Virus record (IMG/VR): IMGVR_UViG_3300027996_000201
Coordinates: 1-21,245 of that record
Length of the DNA: 21,245 nt
Source of the DNA: a virus
Strand: one strand, 5' to 3'
How positions within the stretch are numbered: the stretch's first letter is position 1; each line of letters begins with the position of its first letter. The notes under the pieces are model-generated. The model worked only from the letters and a program-made list of their open reading frames with translations. It searched no databases and was not told where the DNA came from. Of the stretch, positions 1-8,300 are shown in pieces. Both the position numbers and the translations under genes were made by a program.

Positions 1-324
1 ATTCAGAGTATTACAAGCGTATCTTATTTAGATGATGCGGGCGCAACCCAAACGGTATCGTCATCTGACTACACAAGCGACCTGATCTCGCAGCCATCTA
101 GGCTCGATCCGGTGACATCGTGGCCTACGGCATCTGTCGAGGTTAACGCTGTGACCATCCGCTATGTTGTTGGATACACGTCCGCCTCGGACGTTCCTGC
201 ACCTATTAGACAGGGTATCATGCTTGCTATCGCCTCTATGTACGAAAACCGAACTGACGGCGTTAAACGCCTCCCTACGGCTTCTGAGTACCTATGGAAT
301 CCGTTTAGAATTTTTACATTCTAA
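1..324 (+). CDS. Head-tail connector protein, gp6/gp8-like (5' truncated)
   Basis: The frame is open from base 1, so the true start lies upstream; 107 codons are visible. The product resembles the phiE125 gp8 / HK97 gp6-like head-tail connector family, which forms the ring below the portal at the head-tail junction. Family features I can see are the N-terminal strand ending in SVSYLDDAG, the WPTASVEVNAVTIRYVVGY beta segment, and the C-terminal helix with VPAPIRQGIMLAIASMYENR. An internal GTG at 112 could be mistaken for the start, but the homologous sequence before it shows the gene is longer. The next gene, a head closure protein, follows after 3 bases, which is the usual order. The family call is fairly secure and no function beyond the connector role is implied. 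Confidence 0.85.
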   Translation: MQSITSVSYLDDAGATQTVSSSDYTSDLISQPSRLDPVTSWPTASVEVNAVTIRYVVGYTSASDVPAPIRQGIMLAIASMYENRTDGVKRLPTASEYLWNPFRIFTF

Positions 325-327
325 GCT

Positions 328-642
328 ATGAATCCCGGAGATCTTGACAGAAGAATAGTAATAAAGAATCAGACCACCGTTAACAAGAATAACGGGGAGC
401 GTCAGATTTCCTTCTCTGCCTACGCAACACGCTGGGCTAGTGTTAAGTACAAGAACGGTAAAGAAGACGATGAAGCGTTAGAGATAACATCTGTTCAGGA
501 TGTCATCTTCACTATTCGTTGGGACTCAAACATCGATACAACATATTCCGTTACCTACAATGGTAAGGACCACAATATCGAAAGCGTTAATCCTATCGGA
601 AGAAAGGATTTTATTGAACTATATACCCGCGCAACGTCATGA
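328..642 (+). CDS. Head closure / head-tail adaptor protein (SPP1 gp16-like)
   Basis: This 104-residue protein matches the short phage head closure family (head-tail joining protein, HK97 gp7 / SPP1 gp16 type). These proteins cap the connector and create the docking surface for the tail. Typical marks are the N-terminal MNPGDLDRRIVI, a central ATRWASVKY segment, and the C-terminal pattern of beta strands ending YNGKDHNIESVNPIGRKDFIELYT. Length is normal for the family. It sits 3 bases after the connector gene and its stop overlaps the next start (ATGA), so it is probably translationally coupled. No Shine-Dalgarno sequence is visible before the ATG. Confidence 0.88.
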   Translation: MNPGDLDRRIVIKNQTTVNKNNGERQISFSAYATRWASVKYKNGKEDDEALEITSVQDVIFTIRWDSNIDTTYSVTYNGKDHNIESVNPIGRKDFIELYTRATS

Positions 643-1181
643 GTATGGTTAACATTTCCGTCGAAGGTATGGACTCTGTTATTAAGCTACTTAATGACAT
701 GCGTACCGTTGGTGATAAGCGCCACCGACAGATCAAGCGCGAGATGGCAAAGGCAGCAGCCCCGATGGAGGTTGCGGTTAAGGCATCTATCCGTGATGGG
801 GAAACGCCCATGAAATCAACCATGATAGGTAGAGGTACTGATAGAAAGTCTGGATTAACAAAACACTTAAAAGTAGATTATAAACCCGGAAACCTCCGTA
901 GGTCTATTGATGTGTTTCCAACACGCAAGGGATTAGCTGTACATGTAGGCGCACGGTTCGGGCGTAAATCAAGAAGTGATGCTGATGGCTACTACTCAGG
1001 TATGGTTCAGTTCGGCGTGTTCGGTAGAGGTGGAAAAAAATATAAGAATAACGGAAAAACAAGATACAATGTAGGCTACGCAGACAAGGCTTACGCAGCA
1101 GGTCTTTCAGCAACTCAGGCATCCATGCTTGCCGCTGTAAATAATATCATAGAAAAGTATATAACAGGACCAATGTCATGA
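639..1181 (+). CDS. HK97 gp10-like neck/tail morphogenesis protein
   Basis: This 180-residue protein resembles the HK97 gp10 family, small proteins encoded between head closure and tail terminator genes and needed for head-tail completion. The visible family pattern is an N-terminal SVEGMDSVIKLLNDM helix, then a long basic helix KRHRQIKREMAKAAAPMEVAVKA, then a Lys/Arg-rich middle and the strand GLAVHVGARFG. The C-terminal part, with Tyr/Gly-rich YYSGMVQFG, is also typical. It is longer than many family members, with an insertion rich in Lys and Gly around residues 60-85. The start overlaps the upstream stop by 4 bases (ATGA); a second ATG six bases downstream is an alternative. Confidence 0.82.
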   Translation: MSMVNISVEGMDSVIKLLNDMRTVGDKRHRQIKREMAKAAAPMEVAVKASIRDGETPMKSTMIGRGTDRKSGLTKHLKVDYKPGNLRRSIDVFPTRKGLAVHVGARFGRKSRSDADGYYSGMVQFGVFGRGGKKYKNNGKTRYNVGYADKAYAAGLSATQASMLAAVNNIIEKYITGPMS

Positions 1182-1567
1182 GAGGAGGACCAGCATTATA
1201 CGGTATTTTAGCAACGGACGCGGGTGTCTTATCAGTAGCTTCAAACAGGATATTCCCGGAGATAGCAGCACAAGGCTCTGAATTGCCGTTGGTAGTTTAC
1301 AGGTTTTCAAACCTTGTTCCCTCTGACACTAAGAGTGGTGTATCCACCTTAGATTCAGAGAGTTATGTGATTGTTGCTATTGCGAAATCATACACTGTTT
1401 CGACAGACTTATCTTATAAGATAAGAACAGCACTTGACCGCTACAGCGGTACAGTAAATAGCGTAGAGGTCCAGTCGATTGAGTTCACTGGTTATGACTC
1501 TGACTATGATGCAGACAATGCCGTATACACTACGGTTACAGAATTTACTTTAAGAATAAAAATATGA
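1178..1567 (+). CDS. DUF3168 tail terminator / tail completion protein
   Basis: This 129-residue protein fits the DUF3168 family (gp17-like tail completion or terminator proteins), which stop tail-tube growth at the set length and join tail to head. The family-like features are the N-terminal helix ALYGILATDAGV, the strand with IFPEIAAQGSELPLVVYRF, the middle SYVIVAIAKSY segment, and the helix STDLSYKIRTALDRYSG followed by VQSIEFTGYDSDYD. Position between the gp10-like gene and the tube protein gene matches the family's usual location. Start and stop both overlap neighbours by ATGA, indicating coupled translation. The fold assignment is from pattern recognition only. Confidence 0.82.
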   Translation: MRGGPALYGILATDAGVLSVASNRIFPEIAAQGSELPLVVYRFSNLVPSDTKSGVSTLDSESYVIVAIAKSYTVSTDLSYKIRTALDRYSGTVNSVEVQSIEFTGYDSDYDADNAVYTTVTEFTLRIKI

Positions 1568-1743
1568 AAATAGAAATCATTAAAAAGACAACCATTAACG
1601 GCAAGAACTTCGCTAAAGGCGCTGTTCTATCCGTTGTTAATGAACGTGCTGCCGAACTCATTGCGGAGGGAAAGGCAGTAGAATTTGGTACAGAGGTACC
1701 GAAGGAAAAGCCCGCAAAATCTAACCCCAAATATAAATTATAA
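1564..1743 (+). CDS. Small phage protein (59 aa) between tail terminator and tube genes
   Basis: This 59-codon gene is easily missed because of its length. It begins at an ATG overlapping the previous stop (ATGA) and ends in TAA overlapping the next start (TAATG), so it fills the gap between two structural genes exactly. The protein begins MKIEIIKKTTINGKNF and contains AKGAVLSVVNERAAELIAEGKAVEF, then a Lys/Pro-rich tail. This looks like the small phage proteins of the form 'strand, NGK, KGxV, helix, GKA' that recur in structural gene clusters. Their role is unknown; a small head or tail accessory part is possible. The coding call rests on the double overlap and the sensible sequence. Confidence 0.72.
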   Translation: MKIEIIKKTTINGKNFAKGAVLSVVNERAAELIAEGKAVEFGTEVPKEKPAKSNPKYKL

Positions 1744-2156
1744 TGGCCACAACAGGAATTATGAACGGCACCCTATTGGGTGTTTACGCCGGCGCTACTC
1801 CTACTTTGATTGCACACGCCACAGAAAGCAGCATTTCGCTTTCTATGGATACGCGTGACGCATCTACAAAGGACAGCGCTGGATACCGCGACCTCTTAGA
1901 AGGCGCACGCAGTGGATCCATCAGCGTTAGCTCGCTATATGCAGAAGATGCTGCGTATGGTGTTGATGACTTGATGACTCACTTCACAGCACGCACAGCA
2001 GTAGCTGTAAAGTTTAGCACTGAAGAGGCTGGCGACCACTACTGGTCTGCCAATGCTTACATTACCTCTTTGGAAGTTAACGCTTCTAAGGAAGACAATG
2101 TAACATACTCTGCTTCTTTTGAATTAACTGGAGCAATCACTTACGGAACAATTTAA
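1743..2156 (+). CDS. Major tail tube protein, TP901-1 family
   Basis: The 137-residue product matches the TP901-1-type major tail protein family, which polymerises as hexameric rings into the non-contractile tail tube. Family features are the N-terminal GTLLGVYAG, the segment ESSISLSMDTRDASTKDSAGYRDLLEGARSGSISVSSLY, a helix YGVDDLMTHF, and the C-terminal beta region with VTYSASFELTGAI. The phrase 'RDASTKDS.GY...L.G.RS..IS' is especially characteristic. Length is normal and no extra Ig-like domain is attached. The gene follows a small protein gene with a TAATG overlap and is followed after 6 bases by the tail assembly chaperone. The upstream leader is A/T-rich with no Shine-Dalgarno sequence. 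Confidence 0.88.
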   Translation: MATTGIMNGTLLGVYAGATPTLIAHATESSISLSMDTRDASTKDSAGYRDLLEGARSGSISVSSLYAEDAAYGVDDLMTHFTARTAVAVKFSTEEAGDHYWSANAYITSLEVNASKEDNVTYSASFELTGAITYGTI

Positions 2157-2162
2157 AAAAAC

Positions 2163-2465
2163 ATGGTAAAGTCAGTCAAGATAGGCGGCGAAGAGCGCCC
2201 AGTAAAATTTGGTTTCTCAGCACTCATGAACTTCTGCGACCTCGCGGGATATAAACTCAACGATCTGGGCAGGCTCGGTGAGGATATGACTCTCGGAGAT
2301 GCAGTAAAACTCATTTGGTGTGGACTGAAGGATGGTGCGCGTGCAGAGAAAAAAGAGTTCAGCACCTCGGTAGAGGATGTCGCTGACTTTTTGGACGATG
2401 ACATCGGCGCTTTGAATGACGTGCTTGCTGTATTTGCTGAATCGTTTACGGAGGGGGAGAAATAG
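2163..2465 (+). CDS. Tail assembly chaperone, gpG-like
   Basis: The 100-residue protein fits the phage tail assembly chaperone group, which binds the tape measure protein and helps tube subunits assemble around it. Recognisable parts are VKIGGEERPVKFGFSALMNFC, LIWCGLKDGARAEKKEF, and the VEDVADFLDDD segment near the C-terminus. It lies between tube and tape measure genes, where lambda has G and GT. The A-rich leader (TTTAAAAAAAC) holds no Shine-Dalgarno sequence. The last codons run through a five-G tract just before the TAG stop at 2463. A -1 slip there would fuse this protein to the next frame and give a product of about 221 residues. Confidence 0.85.
   Translation: MVKSVKIGGEERPVKFGFSALMNFCDLAGYKLNDLGRLGEDMTLGDAVKLIWCGLKDGARAEKKEFSTSVEDVADFLDDDIGALNDVLAVFAESFTEGEK
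2441..2465 (+). promoter_or_regulatory. Putative -1 ribosomal frameshift site (gpG to gpGT-like fusion)
   Basis: The downstream chaperone frame is open only after the in-frame TGA at 2438-2440, and the upstream gene stops at 2463-2465. Any switch must therefore fall in this 25-base window. The window holds GGAGGGGGAGAAATAG, with five consecutive G at 2453-2457. A P-site tRNA on GGG (2454-2456) can re-pair with GGG at 2453-2455. The GGAGG element is also an internal Shine-Dalgarno-like sequence. The heptamer G GGG GAG is not a perfect two-tRNA slippery site, so efficiency cannot be judged from sequence. A -1 direction matches lambda G/GT. Confidence 0.6.
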
Positions 2466-2527
2466 CCTCAGAAGGTTCGGAGCAATCCGGGTCGGCTGAG
2501 GCTGCCACTTTCGATTACTTACAAGGC

Positions 2528-2827
2528 TTGGCGTGCGGGCAGCTTCGGCTGTCCCCGTCCGAGTTTTGGAACATAACACCGCGGGAGCTACATAACGCTC
2601 TACGGGGGTGCGCCGAAGCTGAGGGGCTAAAGCAACAGAGCGACTGGGAGCGCACACGCTGGCAGACAGTGGCTCTCATAAACATCCAACTACCTAAAGG
2701 TAAGAGTGTTAAGGCACAAGACTTAGCGTTGTTCCCATGGGAAAAGAAGGAGAAGAAAAATACACTTTCGCAAGAACAGGCGAAAGAGATACTTGAAAAA
2801 TGGCAAAGAAAAGCAATAAGAGCATAA
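2528..2827 (+). CDS. Tail assembly chaperone second part, gpT-like (probably expressed as frameshift extension)
   Basis: This frame, -1 relative to the upstream chaperone, is open from 2441 to 2827. It carries LRLSPSEFWNITPRELHNAL, which matches the 'L..SP..FW..TP.EL' signature of the TAC_6/DUF2376 tail chaperone family also seen in gene transfer agents. No ATG or GTG exists anywhere in the frame before the stop. The only conventional alternative start is the TTG at 2528; an ATA at 2462 follows GGAGG closely but ATA is a rare start. I think it is mainly translated by -1 frameshifting from the preceding gene. The C-terminal half is Lys/Glu-rich and helical. It overlaps the tape measure start by 28 bases. 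Confidence 0.78.
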   Translation: MACGQLRLSPSEFWNITPRELHNALRGCAEAEGLKQQSDWERTRWQTVALINIQLPKGKSVKAQDLALFPWEKKEKKNTLSQEQAKEILEKWQRKAIRA

Positions 2828-5364
2828 ACGTCATACTTGGCCTAAATATGACGCAGTTCCAAAAGGGACTACGCACCGCACAAGCAAGGCTAAAAAGATT
2901 CGGAAAAACAATGTCACGCTTTGGGTCCTCTATGACCCGTAGCGTGACTTTGCCGTTGTTAGGCGCTAGTATTGCTGGCATAAAGATGGCTTCTGATCTG
3001 GAGAAGTCTTTTGCGAAGATAGAAAACCTCGTAGGTGTAACAGGCCCAGTTCTTGACGGGTTCAAAACAAAACTCAAAGAAATAAGTACGGAGACAGCGA
3101 CAGCTCAAAGGTCACTTGCTGACGCATTATTCGTAATCACCTCCGCTGGTATCCGTAGCGCAGCGGCTATGGACATCCTATCTGTATCAGCAAAATCCTC
3201 ACAGGTGGGGATGGGTGAGACTGAAGCTATTGCACGCGGTATAACTGGTGCTATGAACTCATACGCTAAGTCAGGCCTTGATGCGGCCCGCGCTGGTGAT
3301 ATTATGATGGCTATCGTAAGAGAAGGTAACCTCGTTGCAGAGGACCTTGCACCTACACTTGGTCGTGTGACCGGTATGGCTGCACAGCTAGGTATATCTT
3401 TTGAAGAATTAGGTGCTAACATCGCAACCTTCACACGTCTTGGTGTCCCCACAGAAGAGGCCGTAACGGGTCTGCGTGGAGTTATGTCAGCAATTCTTAA
3501 GCCCACCAAGGCCGCTAAGGATATTATGGATAGTCTTGGGACATCTTCATCAAAACTTCGTGAAAAAGTCGGAAGAGACGGCTTACATAACACACTAATG
3601 TCTCTTATCGATGCCCTTAAGGGTAATGATGAAGGGCTATCATCAATGTTTGGTAATGTTCGTGCGCTATCTAACGTATTAGGCACGGCTGGCGCTCAGG
3701 GTAAGGCATACGGTATTATTCTTGACAGTATCAACAGCTCCGTTGGCATGGTAGATGAATCCTTTGAGAACGCATCAAAGGAGAGCTTCTTTAAGTTTAA
3801 TCAGGCCATTGTAGATCTTAAAAACAATGCTATTGAGCTGGGAGCTGAATTGCTACCACTAGCGGTAAAGGTGGCTGAAAAGATTACAAACCTTGCCAAA
3901 GCCTTTAGGGACATGAATCCCTCAGTCCGTAAGTCTATAATTGTTATTGGCGGAATTGTAGCGCTACTTGGACCACTTGCTTTAGTTATAGGCGCCACCT
4001 CTACATCTATAGCTGCGGGCATAGGTTTGATAAGTAAAGCAATAGCAACAGCCCACCCGATACTTCTCGCACTTACTGTTGCTACTGTTGCACTTACAAG
4101 TGCTTTTGCTTATTTCTCTACAGAGAGTAAGATTGCTTCATCATCACTTGATGACAACACAAAATCCATATTAAAAAACCAAGCAGAAGCAAACTTACTA
4201 TTGGATACTATTGCTAGAACCAATATAACCCAAAGCACAAGAAATAGGTTAATAAATGAATACAATCTAAAATACGGAAAGTACGCAGGAAATTTATCTA
4301 AAGAGAAGACTGCGATTGATGATATAAGAAAGGTCCAAGTTGGAATGAATATAGCATTCAAGGATAAAATCAAAGCAATGGTTCTTGAAAAAGTCATTGC
4401 TAACCATGTTGAAAATCAAGCAAAGCGGCTGGTTACAATAAAGGAGAAAGAATTACAATTATCTGAAGAACTAGCTAGTCTTAGCTTAACTAAAAACATG
4501 GATGACGATGCATTAGCATCGCTTGGCATGAGTGCAGAATCCCTTATTGGTTTAAATGAAGCTGCGGAAACGAGTATACAGAATCTAAGGGATGGCATCT
4601 TGGCTCTTCAGAATGCTGGAGAAGTAGATGCATCAATGCTGGCAGATCTTCAAGATCAACTTACAAAAATTCTTGATAAGACGACGGAGTTGACAAAACC
4701 CCAAAAACCTCTAGGCTTAGTTGACTCTGTTAAATTTTTAGAGCAAGAGATTAAGGACTTAATATCTTGGCTTGACACTAATGAATTAAGTTTTTATGAA
4801 GCGGACGAAGACCTTGATGAACTTAATGAATTTTTAGATGGATTAGAAAAATTAAGTCAACAAATGGCGTTTTCTGCCAGCATTGTTGATTTTTTCGGAT
4901 CGAGCATGGAGAGTGCTTTCCGAGGAGCAATAGAGAATGGCGAGAGCTTTTTGCAAAATATGCAAAACATGCTCAAGCAGCTTACCGCTAAACTTCTGGC
5001 TGCCGCTGGTGCCGCCATAATTTTAGGTATCGCTTTATCTGCAATAATGGGAGGAGCAAATGTAGGCGGCGTTTTCCTTAAGGACTCAAAATTGATCCTT
5101 GCATTATTTAATCAGTTCTCAGGACTTAAAGTCCCCGCCTTAGCGGATGGTGGTTTAGCCTTCGGACCAACACTAGCCATGGTTGGAGATAATAACAACG
5201 CAAGTATCGACCCAGAGGTGGTAGCTCCACTATCTAAGTTAAAGGCTATGATGGGCGGCGGTAATGGGCAAAATATCACAGTCACAGGCCGACTCAGCGG
5301 TTCGGACCTGTTAATTTCTAACGAGCGTGCTGGAAGGCAACGCTCACGATACAGAGGATTCTAA
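2800..5364 (+). CDS. Tail tape measure protein, TP901 family
   Basis: This 854-residue protein sets tail length and is ejected with the genome. The N-terminus is basic (MAKKSNKSINVILGLNMTQFQKGLRTAQARLKRF by pieces), typical of tape measure proteins. Residues about 85-330 form the TP901 core domain (ETATAQRSLADALF, LVAEDLAPTLGRVTGMAAQLG, VPTEEAVTGLRGVMSAI). A hydrophobic region lies at about 374-439 and another at about 727-751, plausible membrane-inserting segments. Between them are amphipathic, coiled-coil-prone stretches. The C-terminus has ALADGGLAFGPTLAMVGD and PEVVAPLSKLK, a common tape measure ending. The middle, about 4110-4960, is clearly more AT-rich than its flanks, suggesting an exchanged segment. 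No peptidase domain is visible. Confidence 0.93.
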   Translation: MAKKSNKSINVILGLNMTQFQKGLRTAQARLKRFGKTMSRFGSSMTRSVTLPLLGASIAGIKMASDLEKSFAKIENLVGVTGPVLDGFKTKLKEISTETATAQRSLADALFVITSAGIRSAAAMDILSVSAKSSQVGMGETEAIARGITGAMNSYAKSGLDAARAGDIMMAIVREGNLVAEDLAPTLGRVTGMAAQLGISFEELGANIATFTRLGVPTEEAVTGLRGVMSAILKPTKAAKDIMDSLGTSSSKLREKVGRDGLHNTLMSLIDALKGNDEGLSSMFGNVRALSNVLGTAGAQGKAYGIILDSINSSVGMVDESFENASKESFFKFNQAIVDLKNNAIELGAELLPLAVKVAEKITNLAKAFRDMNPSVRKSIIVIGGIVALLGPLALVIGATSTSIAAGIGLISKAIATAHPILLALTVATVALTSAFAYFSTESKIASSSLDDNTKSILKNQAEANLLLDTIARTNITQSTRNRLINEYNLKYGKYAGNLSKEKTAIDDIRKVQVGMNIAFKDKIKAMVLEKVIANHVENQAKRLVTIKEKELQLSEELASLSLTKNMDDDALASLGMSAESLIGLNEAAETSIQNLRDGILALQNAGEVDASMLADLQDQLTKILDKTTELTKPQKPLGLVDSVKFLEQEIKDLISWLDTNELSFYEADEDLDELNEFLDGLEKLSQQMAFSASIVDFFGSSMESAFRGAIENGESFLQNMQNMLKQLTAKLLAAAGAAIILGIALSAIMGGANVGGVFLKDSKLILALFNQFSGLKVPALADGGLAFGPTLAMVGDNNNASIDPEVVAPLSKLKAMMGGGNGQNITVTGRLSGSDLLISNERAGRQRSRYRGF

Positions 5365-8300
5365 ATGGCAGTAAGATTAAGAGCTGAATTTCACAGCGAC
5401 AATAGCGATCTCTACAAGATAGACCTCCATGATGAGGACTGGCTCGGTGGTGTGCATGACTTTACCGTTGGTGGCGAGGGACTTTCCTTGGATTATCAAG
5501 GCGGTACAGATGATTTGATAAGCCCTATTATATCATCTGAACTAACATTCTCTATTGCAACAAGGAGTGGTCAAACGGAATCATATATTAACGATGTAAA
5601 AACATATCAAGAATCCCGATTTAGGATTGTCGTATATAAAGATTCATCCATTTATTGGGTTGGGTGGGTGATGCAGGACCTTATAGAGGTTGAGGATGCG
5701 GCAGACCCTTACTTTGTTATTGTAAAGGCTGTCGACGGTATTGGTCGCTTAAGCAATATAGAGTATGAAGACGCTAACGACATATCTCAAGGCGGAGGAT
5801 TAAGGCTGACAAATATCGTTGATATAGCTCACAAATCTCTATCTAAGATTGGAACCCGTGACCTATGGGGCAGTACAGACACATATCTTCAGACATCGGC
5901 AGACTGGTGGGAGACGTCCTTAATGACTTATTCAGCCACAGACAATCCATTAGATGATATTGCTCTTGATGTTCGCATATTCCAAGATTACGACGGAGAC
6001 GGAAACATTGTAAACGCTAATGTTTATGATGTATTGCATCAGGTGGCAACGGCGTTTAACGCGAGGGTATATCAAGCAGACGGACGCTTTGTTATGGAGC
6101 AGTATGGTCAGCTTGACTCATCCTCTCGATTGGTGTTTAAGTATGACAAAACAGCGACTTTTTTGTCCTATGAAACGGTAACTAACGATATATCAATAGA
6201 TCAAACGTCTAATGCGGCACGATTGGCGGGGAACATGCACAACTTTATTCCCGCAGTATCAAGGGCCGAGGTTACATATAATCAGAAGTTCTTAGACCCG
6301 TGGATCACGACCCTGCCATTTGACTCCGCGAGGACACAATATAGCTTGGGATTTATCGCAGGAGGTACGGGCACAACGCTTACGCTTACTGGCACAGTTA
6401 AATACAACACACAGGTAACAGGCGCATCATATAATGATGGTGTATTGATGCCTATCTACCGTATGGAGATACGCGTTGAGGACGTTAATAACGCAGGCAC
6501 ATATCACTACTTACGACGGGACTACAACGGCATTGGTGGCGCTGGCGCTACCTATGGCAATGCCCTGTGGCAGACATCACAAGCGTATTACTACTTTGAT
6601 GCTGATGACGAGAGAACGACAGATGGTGAATTATTCATATATAACAACTTAGCACTAAGTTCATTACCACTTCCCGTGAGTGGCGACCTACGCGTAACAA
6701 TTGAGTTATATAACGTATACAAGCAACCCACTGGTAACCTATTTACTCTTGGCACTAACCAGACGCAAACTTGGATTATTCTCGCTAACATATCAAGAGA
6801 AGAGGATGGTGCGGGGGCAGCGGACTCAGAGGTGTTTATTGCCAATAACTCATCGACAGGTGTTGATAGCAATCTGATCCTAGACGTAGGTTCTATAAAC
6901 ATTGGTGACGGTCTACTTCAGACTGGACATTTATGTGCCTACAATGGCACGGCGTGGGGGTCTTCGTCATCGTGGCGTAAAGGATCAACTGGCACAGGTG
7001 TCAGCTTCCTTCAGTTACTTGTCAGGGAGGCTTTAGCCCTACACTACTTACCCATTGAAAGGTATAACGGGTCAATATCTGGGGACTTCTCCTTTGGGCA
7101 GCGCATCACGTTCAGCTCTATGGAGTTAGTGATGATGGGCGGATCTTTTGGTGCGACAGGAAATACATGGAGCGCGGAATGGTTTGTTATAGATAGAAAT
7201 ACGTCCACGGTTGGTGATGGTCCCATAGAGCTTGGGGCACTAAGAACACCTATCGGTGGCGGAACATCACCAACAAACGGCGGAACGGCTAACGACATCC
7301 CAACGGGTAAGATTGGCGGCATGGTTATAAATCTCGATGACGAGAAGCTCGGCCCCTTCCAACAGGTAACCGGCGGTGCTGCTATCGTCGGTGGCTTGAA
7401 AGATGGCGAAGGGTCCTTCGGATCATCAGGTCAGGTGCTGTCATCAACGGTCACGGGACTAAGCTGGATAACCAGCGCTTCTAGCAACGACTACGTTGAT
7501 GGCGTGACTTTCAATACCTCTGATGGTATCGTAACGCTCACACGCAGCGGCGGCCTTGCTGACCTCACGGTAGACCTTGACGGGCGCTACCTCACCACGC
7601 ATCCCGCGATACCTAACTCTGGGTCTATAAACAACGCCAACGGGGTGGTGGTACAAGATGTCACCATCGATGCCTACGGTCACTCTACAGCTTGGGGGAC
7701 GGTAGACCTCGATGATAGGTTCACGCAGCTTGGCGACCCACAGGTCGTCACGGTGAAGAATATGGAGGCTACGGCAACGCTTGCTAAAGGCACGCCGGTA
7801 TATGCCGTGGACCCATCATCTAGCGGCAACATCATAGGCGTTAAAGCAGCAGACGCTTCTAGCTCTGCCACGATGCCCGCTGTCGTTATCATGAACGAAT
7901 CTGTGACGGCAGGAAGCGAGGGCGAAGCACTTATCGTGGGGGTGATAAGAGGTGTAGATACATCCTCCTTCACCTCTGGTGATGTGGTGTATGTGGCCTC
8001 TGGCGGTGGATTCACCAACGTCAAGCCCACAGGCACGAACCTTATTCAGAACCTAGGTGTTGTGATGAAGGTACACGCCACCAACGGGTCCGGGGTTATA
8101 TACGGATCAGGACGCGCTAACGATGTCCCTAACATCCCTAACTCACAGGCGTGGGTAGGTAACGCGTCAGGGGTGGCTACGCCCACTACGCTGAGTATAA
8201 CCAACTGGAACACCGCATATACCTACTCAACTGTAGGGCATCTGCCTCTTGCTGGTGGTACGTTGACCGGAGGGCTGACGGGTACAACGGCTACGTTCTC

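Noticed and set aside
2217-2657. Minus-strand 146-codon frame over the chaperone genes.
   Set aside because: It lies opposite two recognised genes and its protein has no domain pattern; all other evidence shows single-strand (+) coding.
3105-3686. Long open frame on the minus strand across the tape measure gene.
   Set aside because: It is antisense to the conserved TP901 core domain, is Ser/Ala/Pro-rich low-quality sequence and has no start signal; it is a compositional shadow.
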